A DNA stretch of 64,000 bases from Sulfuricella sp. (GTDB lineage Bacteria > Pseudomonadota > Gammaproteobacteria > Burkholderiales > Sulfuricellaceae), in assembly GCA_018336195.1 (NCBI GenBank), contig JAGXQV010000049.1, positions 1-64,000 of the forward strand, written 5' to 3'. Below are positions 17,670-25,849 of this stretch, one piece after another. The translations under genes and the position numbers were made by a program. Positions within the stretch are counted from its first letter, which is position 1, and each line of letters starts with the position of its first letter. Below the pieces are notes generated by a model. It ran no database searches, was not told the origin of the DNA, and saw nothing but the letters and a program-made list of their open reading frames with translations.

Positions 17670-18665
17670 TTATATGTTGTAAATATCAGTCTTATAGCGT
17701 TTGAGATTCTCAGGATTGGTAAACCAGGCAACCGTTTCCGCCAAACCACGCTCAAATCCTTCTCTGCCACCGTATACCGGCTCCCAGCCAGTCAATTCTT
17801 TGGCTTTGCTGTTATCCGCCCAGAGGCGATCCACCTCGCTTCTCTCTGGGCGCAAACGAGCATGCTCAGTTTCGATCTCAATTTCGGCATCCATAATGCT
17901 GGCGATCAAACGCACGGTATCGCCCATCGATATTTCAAAGTTACTGCCGATATTGATCTCCTCGCCGACCGATTTGTCCGATTCAGCGATATCAACGAAG
18001 CCACGCACCGTATCCATAACAAAGTTGAAATCTCGGGTTGGATGCAGAGCGCCCAGCTTGATTTGCCGCTTGCCGTTGGCAATCTGTGTGATTACTGTAG
18101 GAATGATTGCCCGCGCGGATTGCCTCGGTCCATAAGTGTTAAATGGCCGGATAATAGATACAGGGGTATTAAATGCATTGTAGAACGACATGGCGATCTG
18201 GTCGGCTCCGATTTTTGTAGCCGAGTAAGGTGATTGCCCCTGAAGCGGATGATCCTCGGTAATTGGAACGAATTTGGCTGTCCCATAGACTTCGCTGGTG
18301 GATGTATGAACCACTTTTCCCACCCCAAGCTCGCGCGCTGCCTGAACGACGTTCAGAGTTCCCTTGATGTTCGTGTCCACGTAAGTATCTGGGGAGTGAT
18401 ACGAGTAGGGAATAGCAATTAAGGCTGCTAGATGCAACACAATATCGCATCCTTTCATGGCGGTCCGTACCCCATGAGGATCACGTATGTCACCGGCAAA
18501 GACCTCAAACTTACCCTTAACATCCTCGTCACAATGATCCAGCCAACCCCATGAGTTGAAGGAGTTATATAACACAAAGGCGCGCACATCATGCCCACTA
18601 CGTACTAGCTCTTCGGTAAGATGCGAGCCGATGAATCCATCCGCCCCGGTAACAAGGATCTTCAT
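17670..18665 (-). CDS. legB: GDP-N-acetylglucosamine 4,6-dehydratase, LegB
   Basis: A 331-residue extended SDR. The NAD motif is VTGADGFIGSHLTEELV (GADGFIG at 7-13). HTSTSEVYGTA and SPYSATKIGADQIA supply the Ser/Thr and Tyr-x3-Lys of the active site, and RPFNTYGPRQSARAIIPTV is typical of nucleotide-sugar dehydratases. The FNSWGWLD segment after the second strand is characteristic of LegB. It is the first gene of the legionaminic operon. ATG 18665 is preferred over TTG 18677. It lies 88 bases after mshN on the same strand, so it may be read partly from the pilus operon. Confidence 0.87.
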   Translation of the reverse strand: MKILVTGADGFIGSHLTEELVRSGHDVRAFVLYNSFNSWGWLDHCDEDVKGKFEVFAGDIRDPHGVRTAMKGCDIVLHLAALIAIPYSYHSPDTYVDTNIKGTLNVVQAARELGVGKVVHTSTSEVYGTAKFVPITEDHPLQGQSPYSATKIGADQIAMSFYNAFNTPVSIIRPFNTYGPRQSARAIIPTVITQIANGKRQIKLGALHPTRDFNFVMDTVRGFVDIAESDKSVGEEINIGSNFEISMGDTVRLIASIMDAEIEIETEHARLRPERSEVDRLWADNSKAKELTGWEPVYGGREGFERGLAETVAWFTNPENLKRYKTDIYNI

Positions 18666-18752
18666 AAAATCAATCAACTAGCTAGAATTACCATCTAATT
18701 TACCTGGTATATGTCCGTAGGGCAGCCCAGATAGCCTTTTTATAAAGTTCTG

Positions 18753-19916
18753 TCAGGGGACTTTTACATCAGCAGAAACTTGTGCCTGCCCTTTCCTGAG
18801 CGACCGCAGACGCTGCTCGACAAATGCCAATAAATCGGGAGCGAGATCGTTGGATGCCTTGGCCTGATTAAAGGCTTCCAAGGCATCCGCCAAACGATGT
18901 TCAGCTTGCATGGAAATTCCTAGGCCCATCTGCCACGCTGCTGAAGGAGCAAGTTGCAGCGCTGCCTGATAATACTCAATGGCTTTTTTATGCTGATCAG
19001 TACGTTGCAGCAAAGCCGCCAAAAAAGCTTGGTACCCTGCGTTATCCATAGCGTGGGGCAAACTTCGATAAAGTGTTTCCAGCGCCGCCCGCGCATCCCC
19101 GCGCTCCACCTGCAAACGGGCCAGAGCCATGGCGAAGCCATACTGCTCGGCGTTCAGGTTGACGCCTTCCTGCAATACCAGTTCCGCAGCCTGAAACTGC
19201 TTTTGTTCAACCAGCAAGCCGGCCAACGCCTGTCGAGCAGACGCCTGATACTGATCGAGCCGGAGGGCGTCCTCCAGGCCGCTGCGCGCTTCTGAAACCC
19301 GCCCCTGCTGGAGCAGAGAAAGCGCCTTCTGGTAATGGTGAAGCGCCTGCTGCTGAGGCGTCACCAATTTCATAGCATCTGCCGCCCTGATTTTTCCGCT
19401 GCTTTCCCTAGAAGGTTTCTTGGGAAACGACGGGGGCGCATCTTGGCTGCCAAGCGGCTCGGAGTCAGTCTTGACAATGGACGATTCGGCAAGAGCTTCC
19501 GCTTTTTTGGCCGCACTGGAGACCCCAGCTTTTTTCGCCGATTTTTCATGTTTTCCGATTTTTTCGGCCTGCAAGGCGGTTTCATCCATCAGTTTTTTGG
19601 CGATCTCCGCCAACTGCTTGTCTTCATCAAAACTTGACGTGGCCTCAGCCGGCTTTTTTTGTGGGAGTGCACTCGGAACCTTACCCGAACTGGCCGCTTT
19701 CATATCCGCCACCATGGGTTTGGAGTGTCGTTGCCACCAAGTCCAACCGTAGACTCCGCCGCCTCCGGCTGTCACGATGAGTAGCAGGCCCAGAATAGCG
19801 GATCGTCGACGACCTGCAGGAGTCGTGGCAACAGCCCGAACCCCGTCGGGAAGTGAACTGTCGCGCCCTCCCCGACGTTGATCCAGTTTTTGCAGCATCT
19901 GGTTGATGATGCTCAT
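18753..19916 (-). CDS. mshN: MSHA pilus biogenesis protein MshN (TPR protein)
   Basis: A 387-residue bitopic membrane protein. A cytoplasmic N-terminus (SIINQMLQKLDQRRGG) is typical of MshN, one membrane helix lies at about 39-57, and a long Lys/Ala/Ser-rich linker follows. The last 190 residues form tetratricopeptide repeats (ALHHYQKALSLLQQGRVSEA, then AIEYYQAALQLAP). It probably acts as a periplasmic scaffold in the type IV MSHA pilus machine. It begins one base after mshM ends. A 75-base gap and the start of the leg operon follow. Confidence 0.8.
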   Translation of the reverse strand: MSIINQMLQKLDQRRGGRDSSLPDGVRAVATTPAGRRRSAILGLLLIVTAGGGGVYGWTWWQRHSKPMVADMKAASSGKVPSALPQKKPAEATSSFDEDKQLAEIAKKLMDETALQAEKIGKHEKSAKKAGVSSAAKKAEALAESSIVKTDSEPLGSQDAPPSFPKKPSRESSGKIRAADAMKLVTPQQQALHHYQKALSLLQQGRVSEARSGLEDALRLDQYQASARQALAGLLVEQKQFQAAELVLQEGVNLNAEQYGFAMALARLQVERGDARAALETLYRSLPHAMDNAGYQAFLAALLQRTDQHKKAIEYYQAALQLAPSAAWQMGLGISMQAEHRLADALEAFNQAKASNDLAPDLLAFVEQRLRSLRKGQAQVSADVKVP

Positions 19917-19917
19917 G

Positions 19918-20760
19918 TCAAGTCAGCTTCCATTTCCAGAACGGCTTTTTCTTGATGGCAGGCGTATCCGCCACGGCAGCCTTGACATGCTGGTCGGAGA
20001 CTTCGCCCTTCCCTTCCCCGTAGGCGAGCATCATCGCTTTGTGCGCGAGAATGTTAACCAACCGGGGAAAGCCGTTGCTCGCCGTGTAGAGGCGCCGCAT
20101 AGCGGCTTTGTTGAACAGCCGGCCGCCCCGATAGCCGGCGACGGTCAGCCGATGTGCCACGTAGGACTCAAGCTCGTCTTCGTCCAGCGGCCCGAGGTGA
20201 TATTGAAAGGTAATGCGCTGCTTCAATTGGCGAATCGATTCCAGTTCAAGTTTCTGGTTAAGTTCCGGCTGTCCGACCAAGACAACTTGCAACAGCTTGA
20301 TCTTCTCGGTTTCGAGATTGGTCAGCAAGCGTAAGGCTTCCAGCGTATCCAGCGGCATTGCCTGGGCTTCGTCGATACAGACGAGGGCATGCTTGTTCTT
20401 GCGTGCCACGTTGAGCAGAGCCAGCGTCAGGGATTTCAACAAGCGGTGCTGGTTGACGTTTTTGTCCAGCGTCACCCCGAATTCGTCCGCCAGCGCCATC
20501 AACAAGGTGCGTGGCTCCAGAAACGGGTTACTGATGTAAGCCGTAGTGTAATCTTTGCCCAAGCTCGCGAGAAACTTGCGACACAGCAAGGTCTTGCCGC
20601 TCCCCACTTCGCCGGTAAGCTTGATAAAGCCCTCACCGTTCCTGGCGGCTACCAGCAGGGTGTTGAGCGCTTCCTGATAACGTGAGGACGCGTAAAAAAA
20701 ACTGGTATCGGGAGTAATCCCGAAAGGTGCTTCCCTCAGGCCGAAATGCTCGTTATACAT
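19918..20760 (-). CDS. mshM: MSHA biogenesis AAA ATPase MshM (ExeA-like)
   Basis: A 280-residue AAA ATPase. It opens with YNEHFGLREAPFGITPDTSF, the ExeA/MshM start. Walker A is GEVGSGKT at 50-57 and Walker B is ALVCIDEAQAMP. Sensor and arginine-finger regions (VVLVGQPEL, then RLVNILAHKAMMLA) are intact. ExeA-type ATPases help assemble secretin rings, and here the secretin gene mshL lies just upstream. The protein lacks the peptidoglycan-binding C-terminal domain of full ExeA. Confidence 0.87.
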   Translation of the reverse strand: MYNEHFGLREAPFGITPDTSFFYASSRYQEALNTLLVAARNGEGFIKLTGEVGSGKTLLCRKFLASLGKDYTTAYISNPFLEPRTLLMALADEFGVTLDKNVNQHRLLKSLTLALLNVARKNKHALVCIDEAQAMPLDTLEALRLLTNLETEKIKLLQVVLVGQPELNQKLELESIRQLKQRITFQYHLGPLDEDELESYVAHRLTVAGYRGGRLFNKAAMRRLYTASNGFPRLVNILAHKAMMLAYGEGKGEVSDQHVKAAVADTPAIKKKPFWKWKLT

Positions 20761-20775
20761 CGCGTGCCGGAAACC

Positions 20776-22470
20776 TTATTCCCTACCGCTCATGGCCTGG
20801 ACACGTTGCGAAGTATCCAGAATATCGCGTGTCCAGTCGCTTTCGTCCTGCACAACCGTAGGCTTAAGCAAAATAACCAACTCGGTCTTGGTGGAAGCAC
20901 GCTTGGTTTGGCCAAACGCGTTGCCGACAGCCGGAATATCCTTCAACCCGGGCATTCCCGAAAAATCGCTCTGGCTGGTTTGCTTCATCAACCCACCGAT
21001 TGCCACAATCTGCCCATCGTGCGCACGCACGATGCTGTCGGTTTCACTTACCGATGTCGAGGCCACCGGCAAGGTCAGGGTTCCAGTGGTTCCCCCCATA
21101 TTGATGACCTTATTGGTTTCGCTGACACGGGTAACAGAGGGGTGAATATGTAAGATGATATTGTTCCGCTCATCGATCTGTGGCGTAACATCCAGAACAA
21201 TCCCAGAAAAGAATTGCTGGAGATTGACCGACGGTGTGGTCGTGGTTGCGGTTCCAGTGGTGGTTGTCGACGTAGCGCTCGTCACATAATAATCTTCGTT
21301 CCCCACCTTGAGTACGGCTTTCTGATTGTTCAAGGTAGCAATCCGCGGACTCGACAGCACTTGGACATTCCCCTGGCTTTCCAGAAAGGCCAGCATCGAC
21401 GCGAAACTACCGGTCTGGAACGCTAGTCCGAATAACCCGCCGGTTCCTTTAAGGTTCGCGCCCGGCGTTGCGGTAATCAGCGAGGAAGTCAAATCGCCTG
21501 CAGAGCCGACACTTGCATCACCCGGCACACCTATCGATAAACGACTGTTCGAGCCACTTTTGAAGGCTGCCCAATTGATCCCGGTCTGGTAACCATCGCT
21601 CAACGTAATTTCAAGGATCTTCGCTTCAAGGATCACTTGGCGTTCGACGGAAAGCTGAGAGGCGCTTAGAAATGTCGCGATATTTCTTAACTCAATTGGG
21701 GTAGCCCGCACCACAATTACGCCAGATTGCGGGCTAACCACCACACTTCGCCCTTCCCTGTTGCCAACAATTGCTTCCAACGACTTGGTCAATTCTTTCC
21801 AGAAATCGCTGCTCGATGCGGTAGCTATGCTGGTACTGCCCCCACCGGAGGAACCTGCCGTCGCCCCCCCAGTTCCGCCCGGGGTAGGGGTTCCCCCTGT
21901 TGTTCCTGTTGTCCCGGTTGATCCCGCCGCAACCCTAATATTGGTTGCTCCAGTCCGCGAGCCAACCAGGTAATTTACCTTGAACACCCGCGTTTGAATC
22001 GTTTGCGGTTGAATATAGATACGGGTGCCGTCCACCTTGTATTCGTAACCGTTGATTTCCCGAATTGCGTCGAGCGCTTCAAAAACCGTCACATCCTTCA
22101 GATTGACGGAAATCACCCCGGTCAGATCAGGCGACATCAACATGCTATAGCGCGTCCCGGATACGATCCCCATGAACACTTGGGCTGCCGGTGCATTATT
22201 TACCACCAGATCGAAACGCGGTTCCTGGGATTTACCGCTGGCCTTGGGCATTTCAATCCGAAGGGGCGGCAACAAAGCGTTCTTGACGGCATCGGGTTGG
22301 TCCGGTTTGGCGGGTTGCGCCGCCTGCTTCAATTCGTCGCTGATGCGCTTGTGGGTCTCACCGTAATCCCCCTTGACAGGAGGGTTTGCACAGCCGAAAA
22401 GCAGACTTGCCGAAGCAACAGCTAATGTGAGCCACACTCTATTTCTTGCCCAATTTTGCAGTTGAATCAT
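20776..22470 (-). CDS. mshL: MSHA pilus secretin MshL
   Basis: A 564-residue outer-membrane secretin. It has a lipoprotein signal with Cys27 in LLFGCANPP, a short-domain STN region (LTGVISVNLKDVTVFEALDAI), one N-domain, and a Gly/Thr/Ser-rich linker at about 195-215 (PTPGGTGGATAGSSGGG). The C-terminal secretin core has VLSSPRIATLNNQKAVLKVG and VGNAFGQTKRASTKTELVILL. It forms the channel through which the MSHA pilus passes. It overlaps mshK by 4 bases. Confidence 0.9.
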   Translation of the reverse strand: MIQLQNWARNRVWLTLAVASASLLFGCANPPVKGDYGETHKRISDELKQAAQPAKPDQPDAVKNALLPPLRIEMPKASGKSQEPRFDLVVNNAPAAQVFMGIVSGTRYSMLMSPDLTGVISVNLKDVTVFEALDAIREINGYEYKVDGTRIYIQPQTIQTRVFKVNYLVGSRTGATNIRVAAGSTGTTGTTGGTPTPGGTGGATAGSSGGGSTSIATASSSDFWKELTKSLEAIVGNREGRSVVVSPQSGVIVVRATPIELRNIATFLSASQLSVERQVILEAKILEITLSDGYQTGINWAAFKSGSNSRLSIGVPGDASVGSAGDLTSSLITATPGANLKGTGGLFGLAFQTGSFASMLAFLESQGNVQVLSSPRIATLNNQKAVLKVGNEDYYVTSATSTTTTGTATTTTPSVNLQQFFSGIVLDVTPQIDERNNIILHIHPSVTRVSETNKVINMGGTTGTLTLPVASTSVSETDSIVRAHDGQIVAIGGLMKQTSQSDFSGMPGLKDIPAVGNAFGQTKRASTKTELVILLKPTVVQDESDWTRDILDTSQRVQAMSGRE

Positions 22471-22910
22471 GATTTGACCTTTTTTCCGGTTGTGGCGCCG
22501 GATTTCCTTTTTTTCACTTTAACGATTTCATCGGGCGGTAAGATGCGCTCTTTTTTTTCGACTTCTGGAAAAAATTTCAATACCTGCACCCCATCCTCGC
22601 CTTTCAGCACCACTTCACTAGGCAAGACCTTAACCAACCGAAGGTCGCCGAACTTTCCGCCAAGTTCCACTGTTTGTCCGCTAATGACCGCGGCCTTGCG
22701 GGTTGCTGAGAGCATTATGGACTGCAACACCGGCAAGGCTGGCGCGGCTTTTTCCGTTTCCTCGCCAAACGCCGACCCGAGCGGCCCCAGCACCGACGGT
22801 GGACGTGTCGGATCAGGCAGATTATCGAGGGCAAGGCACGCTTTGGGCACGGCAAGCAACGACAGGATTAAAGCGAATACCCGACCGCGCACAAACAAAG
22901 ATTGGGTCAT
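22467..22910 (-). CDS. mshK: MSHA biogenesis protein MshK
   Basis: About 147 residues with an N-terminal signal peptide (RGRVFALILSLLAVPKACLA) followed directly by LDNLPDPTRPP, the DPTRPP motif typical of MshK and related secretin-partner proteins. It also has SATRKAAVISGQTVELGG. It is likely a periplasmic partner of the secretin MshL. ATG 22910 is used so that the protein begins with the signal peptide; the longer frame to 22961 would overlap mshJ. Confidence 0.78.
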   Translation of the reverse strand: MTQSLFVRGRVFALILSLLAVPKACLALDNLPDPTRPPSVLGPLGSAFGEETEKAAPALPVLQSIMLSATRKAAVISGQTVELGGKFGDLRLVKVLPSEVVLKGEDGVQVLKFFPEVEKKERILPPDEIVKVKKRKSGATTGKKVKS

Positions 22911-22945
22911 CGTGCGATTATGACAGAAAAATCGTTTATCCCTTG

Positions 22946-23623
22946 TCAAACGCTCAACCACACCCTTTCGAGGCTTAGGGTATACAGTGTCAGCGTCAAC
23001 ACGACCCGGGGATAATCTTCAACCCGGAAGTCCGCTTCTCCCCAAACCACCTTCCACGGCAATTTTTCCAGCAGGGCCAGATATTGCAACAAATCGTGAT
23101 AACCGCCTTCGATGGTCATTTGCACGCCGTGACGATAAACCAGCGAAGTCTCCTGACCAGGAACACCGGCTTTCCGGCCACTTACCGGGCGATTCTCCAG
23201 CGCCGTGGCTGCCGGTAGCGTTTTTAGCGTAATCAGGCGCAAACGGGGATTCTGCAACAACAGGTCTTCAAGCAAAGCCGCTTTTTTTTCAGGCGAAACC
23301 AGCGTTTTCTGTATGCTTTCCAGAGGGACTTCGGATTCTGCGAGTTTATGCTTCAAGTCCTGAATTTTTTTGCGGATTTCGACGTTGGGATCGATTTGGT
23401 TGGAAATTGCCATGCCCTGCAACTTCTTTTGCAGCGCATCCAACTGACCATATCGTTCATTCAACTGTGCCGAAAGGGCTTTCTGCTTTGTCCGCAATGG
23501 ATCGATGAGAAACAGGTTGACCGGGGTTATCAGGACCACCGCCATCATCAGGAAAACCAACCCCCTTTCACGAAGCGCCAAGGCGTCGATACGCTCCGAC
23601 AGCTTTCGCCATTTTTCCTTCAT
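22946..23623 (-). CDS. mshJ: MSHA biogenesis protein MshJ (PilO-like)
   Basis: A 225-residue protein with a cytoplasmic N-terminus, one membrane helix at about 20-40 (GLVFLMMAVVLITPVNLFLI), a coiled coil (about 45-100) and a periplasmic ferredoxin-like part. It matches the inner-membrane platform protein PilO/MshJ in layout and position, after the PilN-like gene. It should form a heterodimer with that protein. The gene starts 3 bases after the preceding stop. Confidence 0.8.
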   Translation of the reverse strand: MKEKWRKLSERIDALALRERGLVFLMMAVVLITPVNLFLIDPLRTKQKALSAQLNERYGQLDALQKKLQGMAISNQIDPNVEIRKKIQDLKHKLAESEVPLESIQKTLVSPEKKAALLEDLLLQNPRLRLITLKTLPAATALENRPVSGRKAGVPGQETSLVYRHGVQMTIEGGYHDLLQYLALLEKLPWKVVWGEADFRVEDYPRVVLTLTLYTLSLERVWLSV

Positions 23624-23626
23624 GCC

Positions 23627-24280
23627 TTACCTCGCCTTTCCTGCCTCGTCTCTGGACAAATCGCCATCCCCAGAGCGCAAGCTGAATTCGAAATAACCGT
23701 CCTGAGTTTTTTCCTTCGACACACTGACTACTTTGGAAAACTGCATATCCAGCGAGGAAAACGACTGCCCTTGCATAACTTTTTCCTTGCCCAGGCGCTT
23801 TAGATAGTCCGGCACCAGATCTGGGCGCAGCGTTCTTCCTCCGAGGGACAATTTGGCACCGCCTTCGCGGAGACTGAAATTAGTGAGCCACAAGCCATTC
23901 ACGCTTTGTCGCGCAAAAGCCTTGAGATATTCGGAAAACCCGCGCGATCCGCCGGTCAGGGAACTCGACTGAATCCCCAGGATTTCTTCGCGGTCACGAA
24001 CTTGGCGCTCCAATTCCTTGGATTGTTGTTCCAACTCCTTGCTTTTCTGGCGGGGACCTAAATCACCGCTTGCAGCTTCCAAGCGCTTCTTTTCAGATTC
24101 CAGCCGCTGCCCTGCATCGGCTACTTCCCTGGACAACCTGTTGGTTTGATACGCCGCATAGGCATAAAAGCTCAGTGCGCCAACCAATACCAACGCCAAG
24201 GCCTGAAGGATCGTGGCCGTAGAAAAATATTTCTTCTGCCGCAGGAAAATTGGGTTGAAAAGGTTGATCTGCTGCGTCAC
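23627..24280 (-). CDS. PilN-domain MSHA platform protein
   Basis: A 217-residue bitopic protein that starts TQQINLFNPIFLRQKKYFS. The INLFNP motif is the one PilN uses to dock onto the actin-like PilM/MshI protein. One membrane helix (about 23-46) and a long coiled coil (about 50-100) follow, then a periplasmic domain. Often annotated MshI2. It overlaps mshI by ATGA, consistent with a stoichiometric complex. Confidence 0.82.
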   Translation of the reverse strand: MTQQINLFNPIFLRQKKYFSTATILQALALVLVGALSFYAYAAYQTNRLSREVADAGQRLESEKKRLEAASGDLGPRQKSKELEQQSKELERQVRDREEILGIQSSSLTGGSRGFSEYLKAFARQSVNGLWLTNFSLREGGAKLSLGGRTLRPDLVPDYLKRLGKEKVMQGQSFSSLDMQFSKVVSVSKEKTQDGYFEFSLRSGDGDLSRDEAGKAR

Positions 24281-25245
24281 AGCGACTTTTCCTCATGCCG
24301 AAGCGCCGCGCCCAGCGTGAAAAAACAGCGCGACAACTGATCCTGCTGCAACCCTGCCGATGCCTTTGAAAAATCAAAGAGTTGGTGGAGATCAACGGTT
24401 TCGACCTCCAATTGAAGATTCCTCGCCAGATAACTCTCTAGCCCCATGGAAAGTGGTAAGGGAGCCATCATCAGGCGGGTCAACTCGATTTCGTGAAACT
24501 GCCGGTCGAAATAGTCGAAAGAACGCTGCAATTCCATGACGATACGATCAAGGTAGCGCTGCCGCTGATCGGTGTCCTCCTGAAGGAGCTGCGATAGTGG
24601 CGCTTCGATATGCCGCGACAAGTACAATTCGGTATCGCAAGTTATCGTCAGCAACCCCCCTTCCTCGTCAAACGACAGCAACGCCAACCCTTTTCCCGGT
24701 TGTTCCAGCATGACGGCGATATTGCGTTGGGCCATCTCCGGGATGTCGATAACGGACAAGGGGATGCCGGCTTCCTCGAACAAGGTCACGTAACGCTGGA
24801 TCACCTCGTTGCGGGTGGCAATTGCATACATGCCGTGATTCGGCGCCACCCCCTTGTCGGTGGGAATGCGCAATACATCAATCGCCGCATCGTCGATGTG
24901 ATAATCGAGCAGATCCTTTATTTTCCATCTAATTGCTGTTTTCAGTTCATCCTGGGGTACGTTCAGGATTTCCACCGGCAAAACCTGGTATTCGTTTAAT
25001 CCCAGTAAGGTCAGGCACTGATACTGGCCAAAACGCATCTCCCTGGCGAATTGCGCCAGCGCATCGGGGTCGGAAGCAGCGCTGATCGGTTCAATGGCAC
25101 ACATCAACACCTCCGGTCGAGCAGCCCCCACCCGACGAACATGCACTAGACACAGTTCCCCCGACATGAAGCTGATCGCCAGCCACCCGTCTTTGTGTTC
25201 GGACTTGCTGAAAAGATGCTTGAGAAATTCCAAACTTAACGCCAT
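24277..25245 (-). CDS. mshI: MSHA biogenesis protein MshI (PilM-like)
   Basis: A 322-residue cytoplasmic protein of the actin-like PilM/MshI group. It has GWLAISFMSGELCLVHV in the first phosphate-loop position, DELKTAIRWKIKDLLDYHIDD (a PilM signature) and VTLFEEAGIPLSVIDIPEMA. It should bind the INLFNP tail of the PilN-like protein encoded next. ATG 25245 lies 4 bases after the stop of the LexA-like gene; no good ribosome site is visible, so translation is probably coupled. Confidence 0.83.
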   Translation of the reverse strand: MALSLEFLKHLFSKSEHKDGWLAISFMSGELCLVHVRRVGAARPEVLMCAIEPISAASDPDALAQFAREMRFGQYQCLTLLGLNEYQVLPVEILNVPQDELKTAIRWKIKDLLDYHIDDAAIDVLRIPTDKGVAPNHGMYAIATRNEVIQRYVTLFEEAGIPLSVIDIPEMAQRNIAVMLEQPGKGLALLSFDEEGGLLTITCDTELYLSRHIEAPLSQLLQEDTDQRQRYLDRIVMELQRSFDYFDRQFHEIELTRLMMAPLPLSMGLESYLARNLQLEVETVDLHQLFDFSKASAGLQQDQLSRCFFTLGAALRHEEKSL

Positions 25246-25249
25246 ATAT

Positions 25250-25570
25250 TCAAAATTCGAAAGCCATTTGCGCGCCGACTTCTTTCCCAACCAACCGCAA
25301 CTTTTCCAACGCCAGCGCGGTCAGGCGAATGTTACGCCGCTCCCCCGGCAACCTCACCACGTAATTTTTCTTTCCCAGGGCAACCAAATGCAGGGCAGCC
25401 GCATTTTGCGAAATCCCGAAATGGTCGGCGATCTCCCGCTGGGTGGGATAGTCGCGGTTCGACTGGAAATAGCGGCCCAAATACACCAATACCTCCGTCT
25501 GGCGCTTCGTCAGCGTCGGCAAAACTCGCATCCCCGTTAATTCCGGGTTCTCTTCCAATTGATCCGCCAT
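25250..25570 (-). CDS. LexA-type winged-helix DNA-binding protein lacking the protease domain
   Basis: A 106-residue protein. Residues 17-85 match the LexA DNA-binding domain: LTKRQTEVLVYLGRYFQSN, then YPTQREIADHFGISQNAA and AALHLVALGKKNYV. It ends about 20 residues later, with no sign of the Ala-Gly cleavage site or the Ser-Lys protease domain. It cannot be an SOS self-cleaving repressor. It is the first gene of the msh operon and is translationally coupled to mshI, so it is a candidate local regulator of pilus genes. Confidence 0.8.
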   Translation of the reverse strand: MADQLEENPELTGMRVLPTLTKRQTEVLVYLGRYFQSNRDYPTQREIADHFGISQNAAALHLVALGKKNYVVRLPGERRNIRLTALALEKLRLVGKEVGAQMAFEF

Positions 25571-25849
25571 GAGAAATATTTACACAATCTCCTTATCGTA
25601 AACAATCTATTCCAGATGAAAACACTTGTCAAATAAGTTTTCAAACCAGTTTTTCAATCGGTTTACGGCTCCGGCCAAATTCCGTATAGTTGGAGAAAAT
25701 CACCTTGGATATCAGGCAAATGAATCAAATCATCTCGGTCGCCGAGCCGAATTACCTCGGTTTATCGATTGCTGCCTTTTTCGGCACAACGGTGGAGTCC
25801 ACCGAAACTTGGCTGATTACCGGGATTACTGGGTTCCGGGGCTGAATCC
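25571..25849. promoter_or_regulatory. Divergent promoter region between msh operon and O-antigen genes
   Basis: A 279-base region with no convincing gene, flanked by divergent operons. It contains AT-rich blocks, and CGTAAAC (25597-25603) and GTTTACG (25661-25667) form an inverted pair around a run of TTTTCAA-type repeats. These could be sites for the LexA-like protein, but no promoter boxes are clear enough to place. Confidence 0.45.
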
